A stretch of 33,196 bases of DNA from Chloroflexota bacterium (GTDB lineage: Bacteria; Chloroflexota; Dehalococcoidia; UBA2979): assembly GCA_947470025.1 (NCBI GenBank), contig CANIRU010000013.1, positions 1 through 33,196 of the forward strand, written 5' to 3'. The notes below the pieces were generated by a model. That model was not told the DNA's origin. It was given only the letters and a program-made list of their open reading frames with translations, and made no database searches. Numbering within the stretch: position 1 is the first letter of the stretch; each line of letters begins with the position of its first letter. Shown here piece after piece: positions 1 through 9,242 of the stretch. The position numbers and the translations under genes were made by a program.

Positions 1-12
1 CGCGGGCCGTCC

Positions 13-30
13 GTTCGAGGTATCTCGAAC
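13..30 (-). terminator. Short hairpin downstream of SBP1
   Basis: GTTCGAG-GTAT-CTCGAAC perfect 7-bp stem just past the SBP1 stop; no clear T-tract. Confidence 0.35.
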
Positions 31-55
31 CCGCCAGGGGCGGGAGAAACGCGGG

Positions 56-1837
56 TTAGGCGTCCTTCCAGACGTACTTCATGATGTTCCAGTTCCAGCC
101 CGGAGGCGGACGGAAGTTGTGGACCTTCTTGTTGGAGACCACCGGGGAGTCCGGGGCCGGCCAGTAGAAGTTCCAGACGTTCTTCGCCATGCGCTTCTGC
201 ATGTCGTAGACGACCTCGCGGCGGGCGTTGCGGTCCTGCGTGAGGCGCTGCTTCTCCATGACGTCCAGGAACGCCACGTACTCCTTGTCGTTCTTGGCGA
301 GGGCGCCCCAGCTGTCCATGCTCGCGCCGACGAGCGCGCCGCCGCCGCCGACCTGCGCGAAGGCGTAGGTCTGGATGTCGGGCCGCACGATGAAGGACTG
401 GTACACGCCCTTCTTCGCCGCGTCGGTGTTCCTCAGGTGGGACGCGTACTCCACGATCTTGATGTCCATGGTGACGCCCACGTTGGCGAGCATCGACTTC
501 ATCAGGTCGGCGAACGGGTACGTCACGGTGTACGAGCCGATGTTGGAGGTCTGCAGCGGGAACTGCAGCTTCTCCGTCCCGGCGGCGGCGAGGAGCTTCT
601 TCGACTCGGCCGGGTCGTACTTGAACGACGGATCACCGTCCGCGCCCATCTTCGACGGATCCAGCGCCCAGTAGGTGAGCCACGGAAGCACCATGGTGCC
701 GTTGCGCCCACGTCCGCCGTACAGGTTCTTCACCCACGACTCGCGGTCTACAGCCTTCGCCACGGCGGAGCGGACGCGGACATCGTTGAACGGCGCCTGC
801 GTCATGTCGAAGATCCACGGGTTCCACACCATGCAGGGCTGCCAGTTGACCTGCAGGTTCTTCGCCTTCTCCAGCTCCAAGCCCTGCTGTACCGAGAACT
901 GAGTCAGCGGCCCGAATGCGTCCAACTGCTCGGCCTGCAGCGCGGCGGCGGCCGCCGCGGGGTCCAGGATTAGCGGATGGTCGATGCCGTCCAGGTAGGC
1001 GATCGAACTGTCGTAAAAGTTCGGGTTCTTCTTGAACTTGAACCCGGAGGCAGGGACGTACTCGGTCGGGTAGTAGGGGCCCGCACCGCGGACCTGCTCG
1101 ATGGAGATGATGTCGCCGTAGCCGGGCGCCGTCTTGCCTAGGTCGGTGCCCTTCTTCGTGACGACTTCCTTGTGCTCGACGGCCCACGTGTGCTGGCCGA
1201 GCATGGAGAGCACGTCCGCGTCGGGCTTGGCGACCTTGATCTGCAGCGTGTAGTCGTCGATGGCGGTCGCGTTCGGCTTCTTGCCGGTGTAGAGGCTGGG
1301 GAAGTTCACCTGCAGCCCCCCGGCCGGCGTCTTGATCGCGGACTGGCGCTCCAGCGTCCAGACAACGTCCTGCGCCTTCGCCTCGAGGCCGTCCGGGGTC
1401 TTCACGCCTTTGCGAAGCTTGAAGTTCCACGTGAGACCCTGGTCGGGGGTCTCCCACGACTCCGCGAGGTCGGGAATGACGTTCTCGACGGGGCCGGGGC
1501 TGTCGGGGCGCTCGTCCCACTGGGTGAGTTTCACGCCGGTGATGTTCGCGACGGAGCCCATCGCCGAACCGCCGACGCGGTCGAGGTCGAGGCCCGGCAC
1601 ATCGCCGGAGAGTTGACCGGCGATCCGGAGCGTGCCGCCCTTTTTCGCCTGCGCGCCGCCAGTCACGGCGGTCGCCGTCCCCGCCACGGCGGTGCCGCCG
1701 GCGGTTGGCTTCGAGGTTCCGCTGCTGCAGCCGATGAGCGCCGCCCCAGCGAGGCCGACCGCGCCCGCGGCTCCCCCTCGCAGCACGGAACGTCGCGATA
1801 CTTGATGCGATCCAGACCAGTAGCCCGCGTTGCTCAC
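56..1837 (-). CDS. ABC transporter substrate-binding protein (family 5, peptide/opine/nickel type), Tat-type lipoprotein signal
   Basis: ORF with GTG start at 1837 (SNAGYWSGSHQVSRRSVLRGG...AALIGCSSG): twin-Arg motif plus lipobox, then SBP_bac_5-like body (LAESWETPDQGLTWNFKLRKGVK). The upstream extension to 2176 is judged spurious. Confidence 0.9.
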   Translation of the reverse strand: MSNAGYWSGSHQVSRRSVLRGGAAGAVGLAGAALIGCSSGTSKPTAGGTAVAGTATAVTGGAQAKKGGTLRIAGQLSGDVPGLDLDRVGGSAMGSVANITGVKLTQWDERPDSPGPVENVIPDLAESWETPDQGLTWNFKLRKGVKTPDGLEAKAQDVVWTLERQSAIKTPAGGLQVNFPSLYTGKKPNATAIDDYTLQIKVAKPDADVLSMLGQHTWAVEHKEVVTKKGTDLGKTAPGYGDIISIEQVRGAGPYYPTEYVPASGFKFKKNPNFYDSSIAYLDGIDHPLILDPAAAAAALQAEQLDAFGPLTQFSVQQGLELEKAKNLQVNWQPCMVWNPWIFDMTQAPFNDVRVRSAVAKAVDRESWVKNLYGGRGRNGTMVLPWLTYWALDPSKMGADGDPSFKYDPAESKKLLAAAGTEKLQFPLQTSNIGSYTVTYPFADLMKSMLANVGVTMDIKIVEYASHLRNTDAAKKGVYQSFIVRPDIQTYAFAQVGGGGALVGASMDSWGALAKNDKEYVAFLDVMEKQRLTQDRNARREVVYDMQKRMAKNVWNFYWPAPDSPVVSNKKVHNFRPPPGWNWNIMKYVWKDA

Positions 1838-2000
1838 GGTGAAGTCCCTCCCTCGACAGCCGTGCGGTCGGACGTCCGGCGTCCGATGCCGATAGCGGGT
1901 TATAACACGACGAATGCGCCCGCTGTTGAGAAGGTACGCGCGAGGGGCGGCCGCGGATGTGCCGCTGAAGGCCCGGGAGCGGGCGGGGCGTCGGAAGCGG

Positions 2001-2876
2001 CTAGCCGAGCACCTCGGCGGGGTTCGCCTGCACCATGCGGCGGACGTCTTCCTTGCTGAACCCGGCGTCCAGGAAGCGCTCGATCCACGAGCCGAAGCCG
2101 GACGGGGCGGGCGGGTTCGGCGCCTGTCCGAGGTCGGTCGAGAGGATGACGTGGTCCGCCCCGACGGCTCGCACATCCGCGATCATCGCCGCGGCAGCCT
2201 CGTCGCCGCCGTCGCGGAACGAGTTCGTGCCGGCCTGCTCCACGAACGCGCCGAGGCCCGCGAGCTCCGTCTGCACCTCGACCGGGATGAAGAACGGCGT
2301 GGCGTGGGAGACGATCGAGCGGATGCCTCGACGGCGGGACTCGCGCACGAGGGCGAGCGTCTCGGTGGGCGAGAGGTGGCCGCTGCAGAGCGTCGCACCG
2401 TGCTCTGCGATCAGGTCGAGCAGCTCGTGCACGACCGGGATCAACGCGCCCGCGCCGTCGAGGACGGTGATCGCGGGTGCCTTCGCGTTCCAGCGCCCGA
2501 AGCGCTCGTGCGACCACACGCTGTCGAACGTCGGGAACCACACGACGCTGGTGCCGATGCGCAGGGCCGCATCGAGCGCGTCGGGGTTCAGCCCCCCGAC
2601 CTGGTGGTCGAGGGCGATCGCGCCGTGCACTTTCAGCGTCGGCACCTCCGCCTGCAGCGCCCACGCGAGGAGCTGCGTCGGAAACTCGTGGCTCTTCAGC
2701 ACGATGCCGGCCATGCCCGCCTCAACGGCCGCGTGCACGAGGGCGCGCGCGTCCATCTTGCGCTCAGCGAAGGGGTCCGGCGACCAGTGCGCGTGCACAT
2801 CGATGGCGCCGCGGAGCAGGTCGCGGGCGTCGTCGCGGAGCTCGGACAGCGATTCGGCACGGTAGGGCGTGGGCAC
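2001..2876 (-). CDS. Amidohydrolase-like TIM-barrel protein (DUF6282-like)
   Basis: 291 aa; AIDVHAHWSPDPF metal-binding HxH, GIVLKSHEFPT, HLSPTETL, LSTDLGQ motifs. Confidence 0.8.
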   Translation of the reverse strand: MPTPYRAESLSELRDDARDLLRGAIDVHAHWSPDPFAERKMDARALVHAAVEAGMAGIVLKSHEFPTQLLAWALQAEVPTLKVHGAIALDHQVGGLNPDALDAALRIGTSVVWFPTFDSVWSHERFGRWNAKAPAITVLDGAGALIPVVHELLDLIAEHGATLCSGHLSPTETLALVRESRRRGIRSIVSHATPFFIPVEVQTELAGLGAFVEQAGTNSFRDGGDEAAAAMIADVRAVGADHVILSTDLGQAPNPPAPSGFGSWIERFLDAGFSKEDVRRMVQANPAEVLG

Positions 2877-2940
2877 GGTGGTTCCCTTCGGTCAGGCGGA
2901 TGTCTCGCGGCACGATACAGCAACACCCGGCGCCGGCGCG

Positions 2941-4266
2941 TCAGGCGGCAGCCGATGCGCCTCGCTCGGTCGGGTGCACCGGCGGGGGCGACAGAGCGAA
3001 CGCGATCGCGGCGACGACGCAGACCGCCGCGAACGCGAGGAACGCGGGGACGTAGCCGCCGGTCGCGTCGAACACGGCGGCCGTGATCAGCGGCGCCATC
3101 CCGCCGACGGCGGTGTTCGCGAGCGTCGAAAAGCCGGTCAGCGACCCCACGATGCGGCGCCCGTAATAGTCGGGGATCGCCTGCACGTTGAGCAGCTGCG
3201 AGCCGGAGACCGCGACGCCCAGCCACAGCGTGGTGATCGCAATCCCGGTGTACGTCCGCTGGAAGGTGAAGAACGCGATCGAGATCGTGTAGATGACGGC
3301 GAACGCGACCAGTGTCCGGTAGAGCCCGATCCGTCCCAGGAACCACGCCCATACCCATCGCCCCGCGAAGACGCCGCCGCCGTAGATCGACACGATCCAC
3401 GCGCCATCGATCGCGGAGTAGCCGAACGACTGCACGAACCCCGAGATGTTGATGAAAATCGCCGACGAGGGCATCGAGGTGAGCAGGAAGCCAGTGGTCA
3501 TGAGCCAGAACGCGCGCGTCCGCAGTGCTTCGCGCACGGTCCATGCCGCGTCACGGATGCGAGTGCTCGGGCGTCCCGCGGCAGCCGCGGCAGCCTCGCG
3601 TGCGTCGAGCTCGCCCGGCGTGTCACCGTCGGGGAGCAACCCGACGTCCTCGGGCCGGCGGCGGATCGTGACCCAGCAAGCCGGCGCGACCGTGAAGCAG
3701 GCGATGCCGAGGATGAGCCAGACCATGCGCCACCCGTAGTGCTCGTTCACCCATGCGGCAGCAGGTACCGCGGCGATCCCGGCCGTGGCCGAGCCCATCG
3801 AGTACCACGCCACCGCGCGATTCCGATTCCGGACAAACCAGTTCGGGATCATCACCCGGGGGCCGAGCAGTCCGATGCCCGGCGTCGCGATGCCGTAGAG
3901 CGTCCACGCGAGGTAGACCGCCGGCTTGCTGTACGCCATCGACACCGCGATGAGGCCGACTCCTGCGATGACCGAGCTGACCGTCATCAGCACGCGCGAC
4001 CCGTGGCGATCGACGATCGGACCGAGCGGCAGCGCGAGCACGCCGCTCAGACCGCGTGTGAGCAGCAGGACGGCGGTGATGCTCTTCTGATTCCAACCCA
4101 GGTCGTGCTGCATCGGCAGGATCAGGGATCCGAAGATCCAGCCGCCGGCGCCCGCGGTGATCAGCTGCGTGTAGTACGAGATGAGGACGATCCACCACCC
4201 GCGGTAGACCCCGCGAAGGCGCGTCCGCTGTGCGGCGAAGAGACTCGCGGCGCTCACCTCGACCAT
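2941..4266 (-). CDS. MFS transporter (monocarboxylate/oxalate-formate antiporter-like)
   Basis: 441 aa with about 12 hydrophobic segments; GWWIVLISYYTQ..., LPLGPIVDRHGSR. Confidence 0.85.
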   Translation of the reverse strand: MVEVSAASLFAAQRTRLRGVYRGWWIVLISYYTQLITAGAGGWIFGSLILPMQHDLGWNQKSITAVLLLTRGLSGVLALPLGPIVDRHGSRVLMTVSSVIAGVGLIAVSMAYSKPAVYLAWTLYGIATPGIGLLGPRVMIPNWFVRNRNRAVAWYSMGSATAGIAAVPAAAWVNEHYGWRMVWLILGIACFTVAPACWVTIRRRPEDVGLLPDGDTPGELDAREAAAAAAGRPSTRIRDAAWTVREALRTRAFWLMTTGFLLTSMPSSAIFINISGFVQSFGYSAIDGAWIVSIYGGGVFAGRWVWAWFLGRIGLYRTLVAFAVIYTISIAFFTFQRTYTGIAITTLWLGVAVSGSQLLNVQAIPDYYGRRIVGSLTGFSTLANTAVGGMAPLITAAVFDATGGYVPAFLAFAAVCVVAAIAFALSPPPVHPTERGASAAA

Positions 4267-4395
4267 CCGATCTCACTGCGAGCCTGGGGGTGGCGTGCCA
4301 TGCCCCGGCGAGTGCATGCGGATGGTACACGCGCCTCGCAACGAGATTGGGCGCGGGCGGGGAGTGAACGTTGAGGTGACGAGTCCGCTCAACTT

Positions 4396-4497
4396 GGCCG
4401 CGCGGGGCGGCCCACCCCTGCCCCTCCCTGCGCGGGAGGGTTCCGAAAAGGAGACGAACCAACCGTGAGGAGCTGCGCCCCTCACGCTCCCGGCAGA
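4396..4497 (-). repeat. REP-like multi-hairpin intergenic element, copy A
   Basis: Reverse complement aligns over about 100 bp with 16377-16475; contains hairpins 4396-4412, 4422-4440 and 4464-4486. Confidence 0.75.
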
Positions 4498-4581
4498 ATC
4501 CGTCTGGCCGCGCTGCGTTAGTGCGAGGGATTCGAACCGCTGCCAGAGCAGCCATCGGAAGCGTTCCGCAGATCGGGTTCC

Positions 4582-4680
4582 TCAAAGGGCGAAGCCCTTT
4601 GAACGTCATCCCCCTTCCCGCGCCCCGCGCGAAGCGCTGCTCTGGCGGGAGGCACCGCGGCGGCAGGGGGATGGGCCGCC
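4582..4680 (+). repeat. REP-like multi-hairpin element, degenerate copy B (opposite orientation to A)
   Basis: TCAAAGGGC-GAA-GCCCTTTGA perfect hairpin, then CCCCCTTCCCGC...GCGGGAGG...GGGGGATGGGCCGCCCC, the same module order as 16382-16475. Confidence 0.5.
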
Positions 4681-4707
4681 CCGCTCGTCCACCTCGATCT
4701 TCCGCGC

Positions 4708-5256
4708 TTACGGCAGTCGAGGCGTCCCGGCGGGGGCTTCGACCTCGAAGGTGTTGAGCGCCGTGCCGACGAACAGGTAGTAGCCGACGAGGCCGGCGAG
4801 GTCGACGACGCCCGCGTTGCCGTAGCGCGCCAGGAGCGCGTCGAACGTCGGTTGGGTCACGCGCTTCTCATCGAGGAGTTCGCGGACGTACTGGATGATC
4901 TCGCGCTCCTCGTCGGTGAGGGTCGACAGGTCTCCACGGTTCGCGATCGTGTCGATCACCACCTGTCGCACTCCATCCCGGAGTCCGAACGCGACGTGGC
5001 TGGCCCACATCACCTCGGCGTTCATGAACCGGGCAACGGCCAGCGTAGCGGTCTCCACCTGCGCGGGCGTGAGCCGGGAGTTGAAGCGCACATAGTTACC
5101 AAGGTTCGAGGAGCGCGTCGCCACCTCCGGGCTGTGCAGAAGCACGCCGTACGGACCGCCCATCGAGCCGCCGCGCGCACCGGCCACCTCGTCAAACGCG
5201 GCGCGGAGCTCCTCGGGGGTCTCGTCGCGAGTGATGTAGCTGGGGATGCGCGGCAT
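4708..5256 (-). CDS. Carboxymuconolactone decarboxylase family protein
   Basis: 182 aa; AQVETATLAVARFMNAEVMWASHVAFGLRDG, CMD-like fold motifs. Confidence 0.85.
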   Translation of the reverse strand: MPRIPSYITRDETPEELRAAFDEVAGARGGSMGGPYGVLLHSPEVATRSSNLGNYVRFNSRLTPAQVETATLAVARFMNAEVMWASHVAFGLRDGVRQVVIDTIANRGDLSTLTDEEREIIQYVRELLDEKRVTQPTFDALLARYGNAGVVDLAGLVGYYLFVGTALNTFEVEAPAGTPRLP

Positions 5257-5363
5257 GGCAGTTCCTCTCGAGGGCGACGGCGGGCTGGCGAGAGGATACG
5301 CGCGGCGCGGCTATGATGCCCGCGTCGCGTGCCGAGATGACGCGACCAGTGAAGGAGCGCGCG

Positions 5364-6059
5364 ATGCCTGACGTCGGTGGTGGATTGCTGCTGGTCCTCG
5401 CGGACGAAGCCCCCGGTCAGTACCTGGAGATGGAGCGCTGGTACGAAGATGACCACCTCTACGAGCGCTCCGCTATCGAGGGCTTCCTGTACTCGCGCCG
5501 CTACATCTCGCTGGAGGGGAGGCCTCGTTCGCTGACGCTCTACGAACTCACCGACGCGGGCGTCGTGCATGGCGACGGGTACGCGAAGGCGTGGGAGCGT
5601 GAGAACCGCATCGCCGCGCAGCGCAAGGATGCCGGCAACCCGATCCCCCAGCGTATGGTCATGACCGTCCGCAACGAGTACGAGCGCATCGCCTCGGTCG
5701 GCAAGCACCCGCGCGACATCGGCGCGTTCATCTGGATGGTGCGCGAGGACATCCCCGAGGCGCAGGCCGCGGTGCTGACGCGCTGGTATGACGAGGAGCA
5801 CCTGCCGCTGGTGACCGCGCTCCCCACCGTGCGCGGCGTGCGTCGCTACCGCGCGACGGTCGGGACGCCTGCGTACCTCACGGTGTACGACCTTGCCACT
5901 GCCGACACCGTGACGAGCGATGCGTGGAAGCGATCGTTCGAGACGCCGTCGGCCGGGATTCTTGCGCAGCGCACCGAGGCGATCACGAATCTCGGACAGT
6001 TCTTCAAGTATGTTGATCACGAAGAAGCACTGCGCGAGATGGCGACGTGGCCGCAGTAG
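5364..6059 (+). CDS. Hypothetical protein, duplicated EthD/dimeric alpha-beta barrel-like domain
   Basis: 231 aa from ATG 5364 with upstream GAAGGAG; two internal units with (M/L)ERWYEDDHLYERSAIEGF and LTRWYDEEHLPLVTALPTV. Confidence 0.65.
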   Translation: MPDVGGGLLLVLADEAPGQYLEMERWYEDDHLYERSAIEGFLYSRRYISLEGRPRSLTLYELTDAGVVHGDGYAKAWERENRIAAQRKDAGNPIPQRMVMTVRNEYERIASVGKHPRDIGAFIWMVREDIPEAQAAVLTRWYDEEHLPLVTALPTVRGVRRYRATVGTPAYLTVYDLATADTVTSDAWKRSFETPSAGILAQRTEAITNLGQFFKYVDHEEALREMATWPQ

Positions 6060-6106
6060 ACATCACTGCGATCCGGCGTCGATCGCGAGCGGACGAATGA
6101 GGCACG

Positions 6107-6667
6107 ATGGACGTCTACACCGCGATCGAGACGCGGCGCGATAGCGAGACCTGCGCGCCGGAGCCGCGCCCCCCGCGCGAGGTGATCGAACGGTTGATCA
6201 CCGCCGCGACGTGGGCGCCCAGCCACCGCCGCACGGAACCGTGGCGGTTCACCGTTCTCGCGGGCGATGCGCGCTCCTCGATGGGGAGTGCCATCGCGGA
6301 TTGGATGGCAGGGAGCGGCGCGGCGAACGAGGGCCAACAGGCCGCCACACGGGTGCGCCTGCTACGCGCGCCGGTCGTCATCGTGGTATCGCAGGTCGGC
6401 AGCCCCGACGATGCGATGCGCGACCGCGAGGACTACGCCGCGTGCTGGTGTGCGATCGAGAACCTGCTGCTCGCCGCACAGGCCGAAGGCCTCGCCGCCC
6501 ACACGAGCACGGGTGGCATGGTGGAGTTCGCCGGCGCGAAGCAGTACCTCGGTCTCGAGGAGCATGACCACATCATCGCGTACATCTACCTCGGCTACCC
6601 GCCCGAAGGCGGCGTGACCAAGCAAGGCGCGAGGCGCCCGCCGGTGGTGCGCTGGGAGTGGGAGTGA
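6107..6667 (+). CDS. Nitroreductase family protein
   Basis: 186 aa; METRRDSE-type start, ATWAPSHRRTEPWRFTVL, IENLLLAAQAEGLAAHTSTG. Confidence 0.9.
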   Translation: MDVYTAIETRRDSETCAPEPRPPREVIERLITAATWAPSHRRTEPWRFTVLAGDARSSMGSAIADWMAGSGAANEGQQAATRVRLLRAPVVIVVSQVGSPDDAMRDREDYAACWCAIENLLLAAQAEGLAAHTSTGGMVEFAGAKQYLGLEEHDHIIAYIYLGYPPEGGVTKQGARRPPVVRWEWE

Positions 6668-6674
6668 CGCAGGC

Positions 6675-7652
6675 CTACAACCACTCCTTGCGGCGGAACA
6701 GCACGTAGAGGCCCAGCGACAGTCCCGCGGTCAACCCGATCGAGGCCCACGCGCCCCACACTTCGCCGAAGCCGGGGTACGGCACGTTCATCCCGTAGAA
6801 GCCGGTGATCAGTGTCGGCACGGCGATGATCGCCGCCCAGCTCGTCACCTGCTTCATGATCAGGTTCTGCCGGTAATCGCGCAGTGACAGGTTCGTCTCC
6901 ACGATCGTGCCGACGAGGTCACGCAGCGCGTCCGTCGACTCGGTGACGCGCAGGATGTGGTCGTAGACGTCCTGGTAGTACGGGTACAGCTCGTCGGCGA
7001 CGGCGGAATGTTCGCGGCGCATCAGCGAGCTGACGGCCTCGCGCATCGGCACGACGAGGCGGTGGAAGTGCACGAGCGCCTGCCGCATCAGGAACCATCG
7101 ACGTTGCTCGACGGGCGTCAGCGGACGTTCTGCGAAGATGCCCTCGCTGACTTCGTCGTAGTAGTCGTCGAACATCCCGACCGCGTCGAAGTAGCCGTCC
7201 ACGATCACGTCGAGCAGCCCGTAGAGCAGGAAGCTCACGCCAAGCCGCGCAAGGTCGGGCGACTGGTCCCAGCGGCTCGTCATCGCGTCCACGTCGAAGC
7301 CAGCGTCCTTGCGCACCGTCACGATCCAGCGCTCGTTGAGGAAGGTGTCCACTTCGGTCTCGCGAACCTCAGCGGTGGCCGGTTCGATGGCGAGCCAGTG
7401 GGACGAGAGGAAGAGGTGCGTGTCGTAGCGGTCGAGCTTCGGGCGCTGGTGCGGGCCGAGCGCGTCGTCCACGGCGAGTTCGTGCAGGTCGAGCTCCACA
7501 GCGAGCTGCTCGAGGTCGGCGCGGTCGGGGTTGAGGAAGTCCACCCACACGAACGTGTCCGGGCGGGCGAGCTGGACCGAGACATCCTCCAGCGGGAAGT
7601 CCGACGACTCGAGCATGCCGTTGCAGTAGACGCGGGTGTGAGCAGCGGTCAT
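6675..7652 (-). CDS. corA: CorA-type magnesium/divalent metal transporter
   Basis: Start at 7652 (MTAAHTRVYCNGM); C-terminal YGMNVPYPG, the GMN signature, with two TM helices. Confidence 0.9.
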   Translation of the reverse strand: MTAAHTRVYCNGMLESSDFPLEDVSVQLARPDTFVWVDFLNPDRADLEQLAVELDLHELAVDDALGPHQRPKLDRYDTHLFLSSHWLAIEPATAEVRETEVDTFLNERWIVTVRKDAGFDVDAMTSRWDQSPDLARLGVSFLLYGLLDVIVDGYFDAVGMFDDYYDEVSEGIFAERPLTPVEQRRWFLMRQALVHFHRLVVPMREAVSSLMRREHSAVADELYPYYQDVYDHILRVTESTDALRDLVGTIVETNLSLRDYRQNLIMKQVTSWAAIIAVPTLITGFYGMNVPYPGFGEVWGAWASIGLTAGLSLGLYVLFRRKEWL

Positions 7653-7720
7653 GCGGACTCCCTCGCGTGCGCGGATGACATCGTCCAGTGTGCGCGCTCG
7701 ACTGCTCTCTGCGCGACTTG

Positions 7721-7772
7721 AGGCCCGCAGGTCTGGATCACGCGTGCCGGGTATTCCCGGCATGAGCGCGAA
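7721..7772 (+). repeat. Intergenic repeat copy 1 flanking the GNAT gene
   Basis: GGCCCGCAGGTCtGGATCaCGCGtGCCGGGTATTCCCGGCATGAGCGCGAA; near-identical to 9050-9131 except for an extra segment there. Confidence 0.75.
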
Positions 7773-7777
7773 GGAGA

Positions 7778-9010
7778 CTAGAAGAACACAGGCGTCCACG
7801 GCGCGCGGTCGGTCGCGAAGATCGCATCGGCACGCGTGAGGGCGCCCGGGGTGTGCTCCTCCACACCGCGAGCGTGGGCGATCGTGCTGGGGCGCGTGCC
7901 GCCGAGGTAGACGGACGCCAGCGCCCACGCCTCCACGGTGACGTCGGGAGCGTCGGTGGTCGGCGTACAGCGCGCGCCCTCGGGTGAGACGTCGAGGCGG
8001 ACGCGCCCGGTGTTCCACTCGCAGAACGCGTCTCGCACGTCGAGGACGATCGAGTCGGTCACCGCGTAGGCGCGCCGTTCCAGCGCCGAACGGACATCGA
8101 CGAGCCGGAGCCACGATCCGTCCTGTACGAGGCGCCGCAGGCGTCGGGGATCGAGGAGCATCCACGGCAGCGGGTCGTCGAGCGGGCGCAGGTCGGCGGA
8201 GATCTCCGCGACGAGGTCGATGCTGAAGATGAATGACCAGAGCGCTCGGGCCGCCTCGTTCGTCACGGCCATCAGCTCACGGATGCGGATCTCGTTCGCC
8301 ATGATCCGCTCGGGCCAGTGGTTTGCGACGCGGTAGATCGCAGTGCCATCGATGCGCCCATCCACGCGATACACGATGTGGAAGAACGCGCTGGCGCCGT
8401 CGCGGGTGGCCGGGTCGTCCTCGTGGAACGTCTCCCACTGGGCGCGGGTGCGCGGGAAGAAGCCGGGTCGTCCCGCCATCGCGCGAGCCATCGCCTCGGG
8501 CCACTCGGCGCGGGCCATGTCCGCATCGACGAACTCGATCGTGCCGTTCGAGGGCGCTTCACCATCCCTCCCCGGATGTGTCGCCACGTACGGCTTCTCG
8601 ATGCGCCACCGCTCCACCCATGTGGCGAGGCCGTAGCCGAAGCGGTTGTAGATCAGGCTCTCGGACGCCCACAGGATGGCGAAGTCGATACCGTCCGTGT
8701 GCAGGCGCGTCATGTGGTCGCGCATCAGTCCGGTCAGAGCGCCTCGACGGCGGTGGGTCGGCTGGACGGCCACGTTGGTGATGCCGCCGAGGCGCTCCGA
8801 GGCGCCGCCGGGCAGCGTCAGGCGCAGGTCGTGGATCACGCTGCTCGCGATGAGCGTGTCGCCATCGAACGCGCCGATGTCGCGCTGCTCGTCGAACCGC
8901 TCGTTCGCCTGCCGGAAGTAGGTGTCCGAGGCGTGACGGCCGTAGACCATCGAGTGGATGCGGATGAAGTCCGCGATCTCCTCGCGAGCGATCAGTCGCA
9001 CCTCGAACAT
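7778..9010 (-). CDS. GNAT family N-acetyltransferase, Eis-like with C-terminal sterol-carrier-like domain
   Basis: 410 aa; GGITNVAVQPTHRRRGALTGLMRDHM acetyl-CoA motif, ILWASESLIYNRFGYGLAT typical of Eis-type proteins. Confidence 0.88.
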   Translation of the reverse strand: MFEVRLIAREEIADFIRIHSMVYGRHASDTYFRQANERFDEQRDIGAFDGDTLIASSVIHDLRLTLPGGASERLGGITNVAVQPTHRRRGALTGLMRDHMTRLHTDGIDFAILWASESLIYNRFGYGLATWVERWRIEKPYVATHPGRDGEAPSNGTIEFVDADMARAEWPEAMARAMAGRPGFFPRTRAQWETFHEDDPATRDGASAFFHIVYRVDGRIDGTAIYRVANHWPERIMANEIRIRELMAVTNEAARALWSFIFSIDLVAEISADLRPLDDPLPWMLLDPRRLRRLVQDGSWLRLVDVRSALERRAYAVTDSIVLDVRDAFCEWNTGRVRLDVSPEGARCTPTTDAPDVTVEAWALASVYLGGTRPSTIAHARGVEEHTPGALTRADAIFATDRAPWTPVFF

Positions 9011-9049
9011 CGCTCGCCTCCTCTTCCACTGACCGCCCGAGCACCTCGC

Positions 9050-9131
9050 GGCCCGCAGGTCGGGATCGCGCGCGCCCGGCCAGGTATTCCCAGCCTATCG
9101 ACGACACCGGTATTCCCGGCATGAGCGCGAA
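9050..9131 (+). repeat. Intergenic repeat copy 2 with internal partial duplication
   Basis: GCCCGCAGGTCGGGATCGCGCGCGCCCGGCcaGGTATTCCCaGCC...CCGGTATTCCCGGCATGAGCGCGAA; direct repeat of 7721-7772. Confidence 0.75.
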
Positions 9132-9242
9132 ACGAAGCCGACCGGCAGTCTAGCCTGCGGCGCGACTACACTGCGCGGGGCCCGGCCGGTTGAGGCGCGA
9201 CCTCGACGCCGCGCCACACCAAGGCAGGTCGAGGAGGCAGCC

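Noticed and set aside
1899-1928. Minus-strand TATAACCCGC upstream of SBP1 as a fourth member of the TAGACG promoter family
   Set aside because: The -10-like part matches but the sequence 18 bp upstream (CAACAG) does not match TAGACG; probably an ordinary promoter, not included in the motif.
4522-4545. GGGATTCGAACC, resembling a minus-strand tRNA T-loop (GGTTCGAATCCC)
   Set aside because: The flanking T-stem does not pair (AGCGG versus CCCTC) and no anticodon or D-arm or acceptor stem could be assembled; at most a decayed fragment.
4521-4757. 78-aa ORF (GFLKGRSPLNVIPLPAPRAKRCSGG) in the intergenic region
   Set aside because: Covers the repeat element; similar peptides arise at the other repeat copies, so it is best explained by the repeat and not as a gene.
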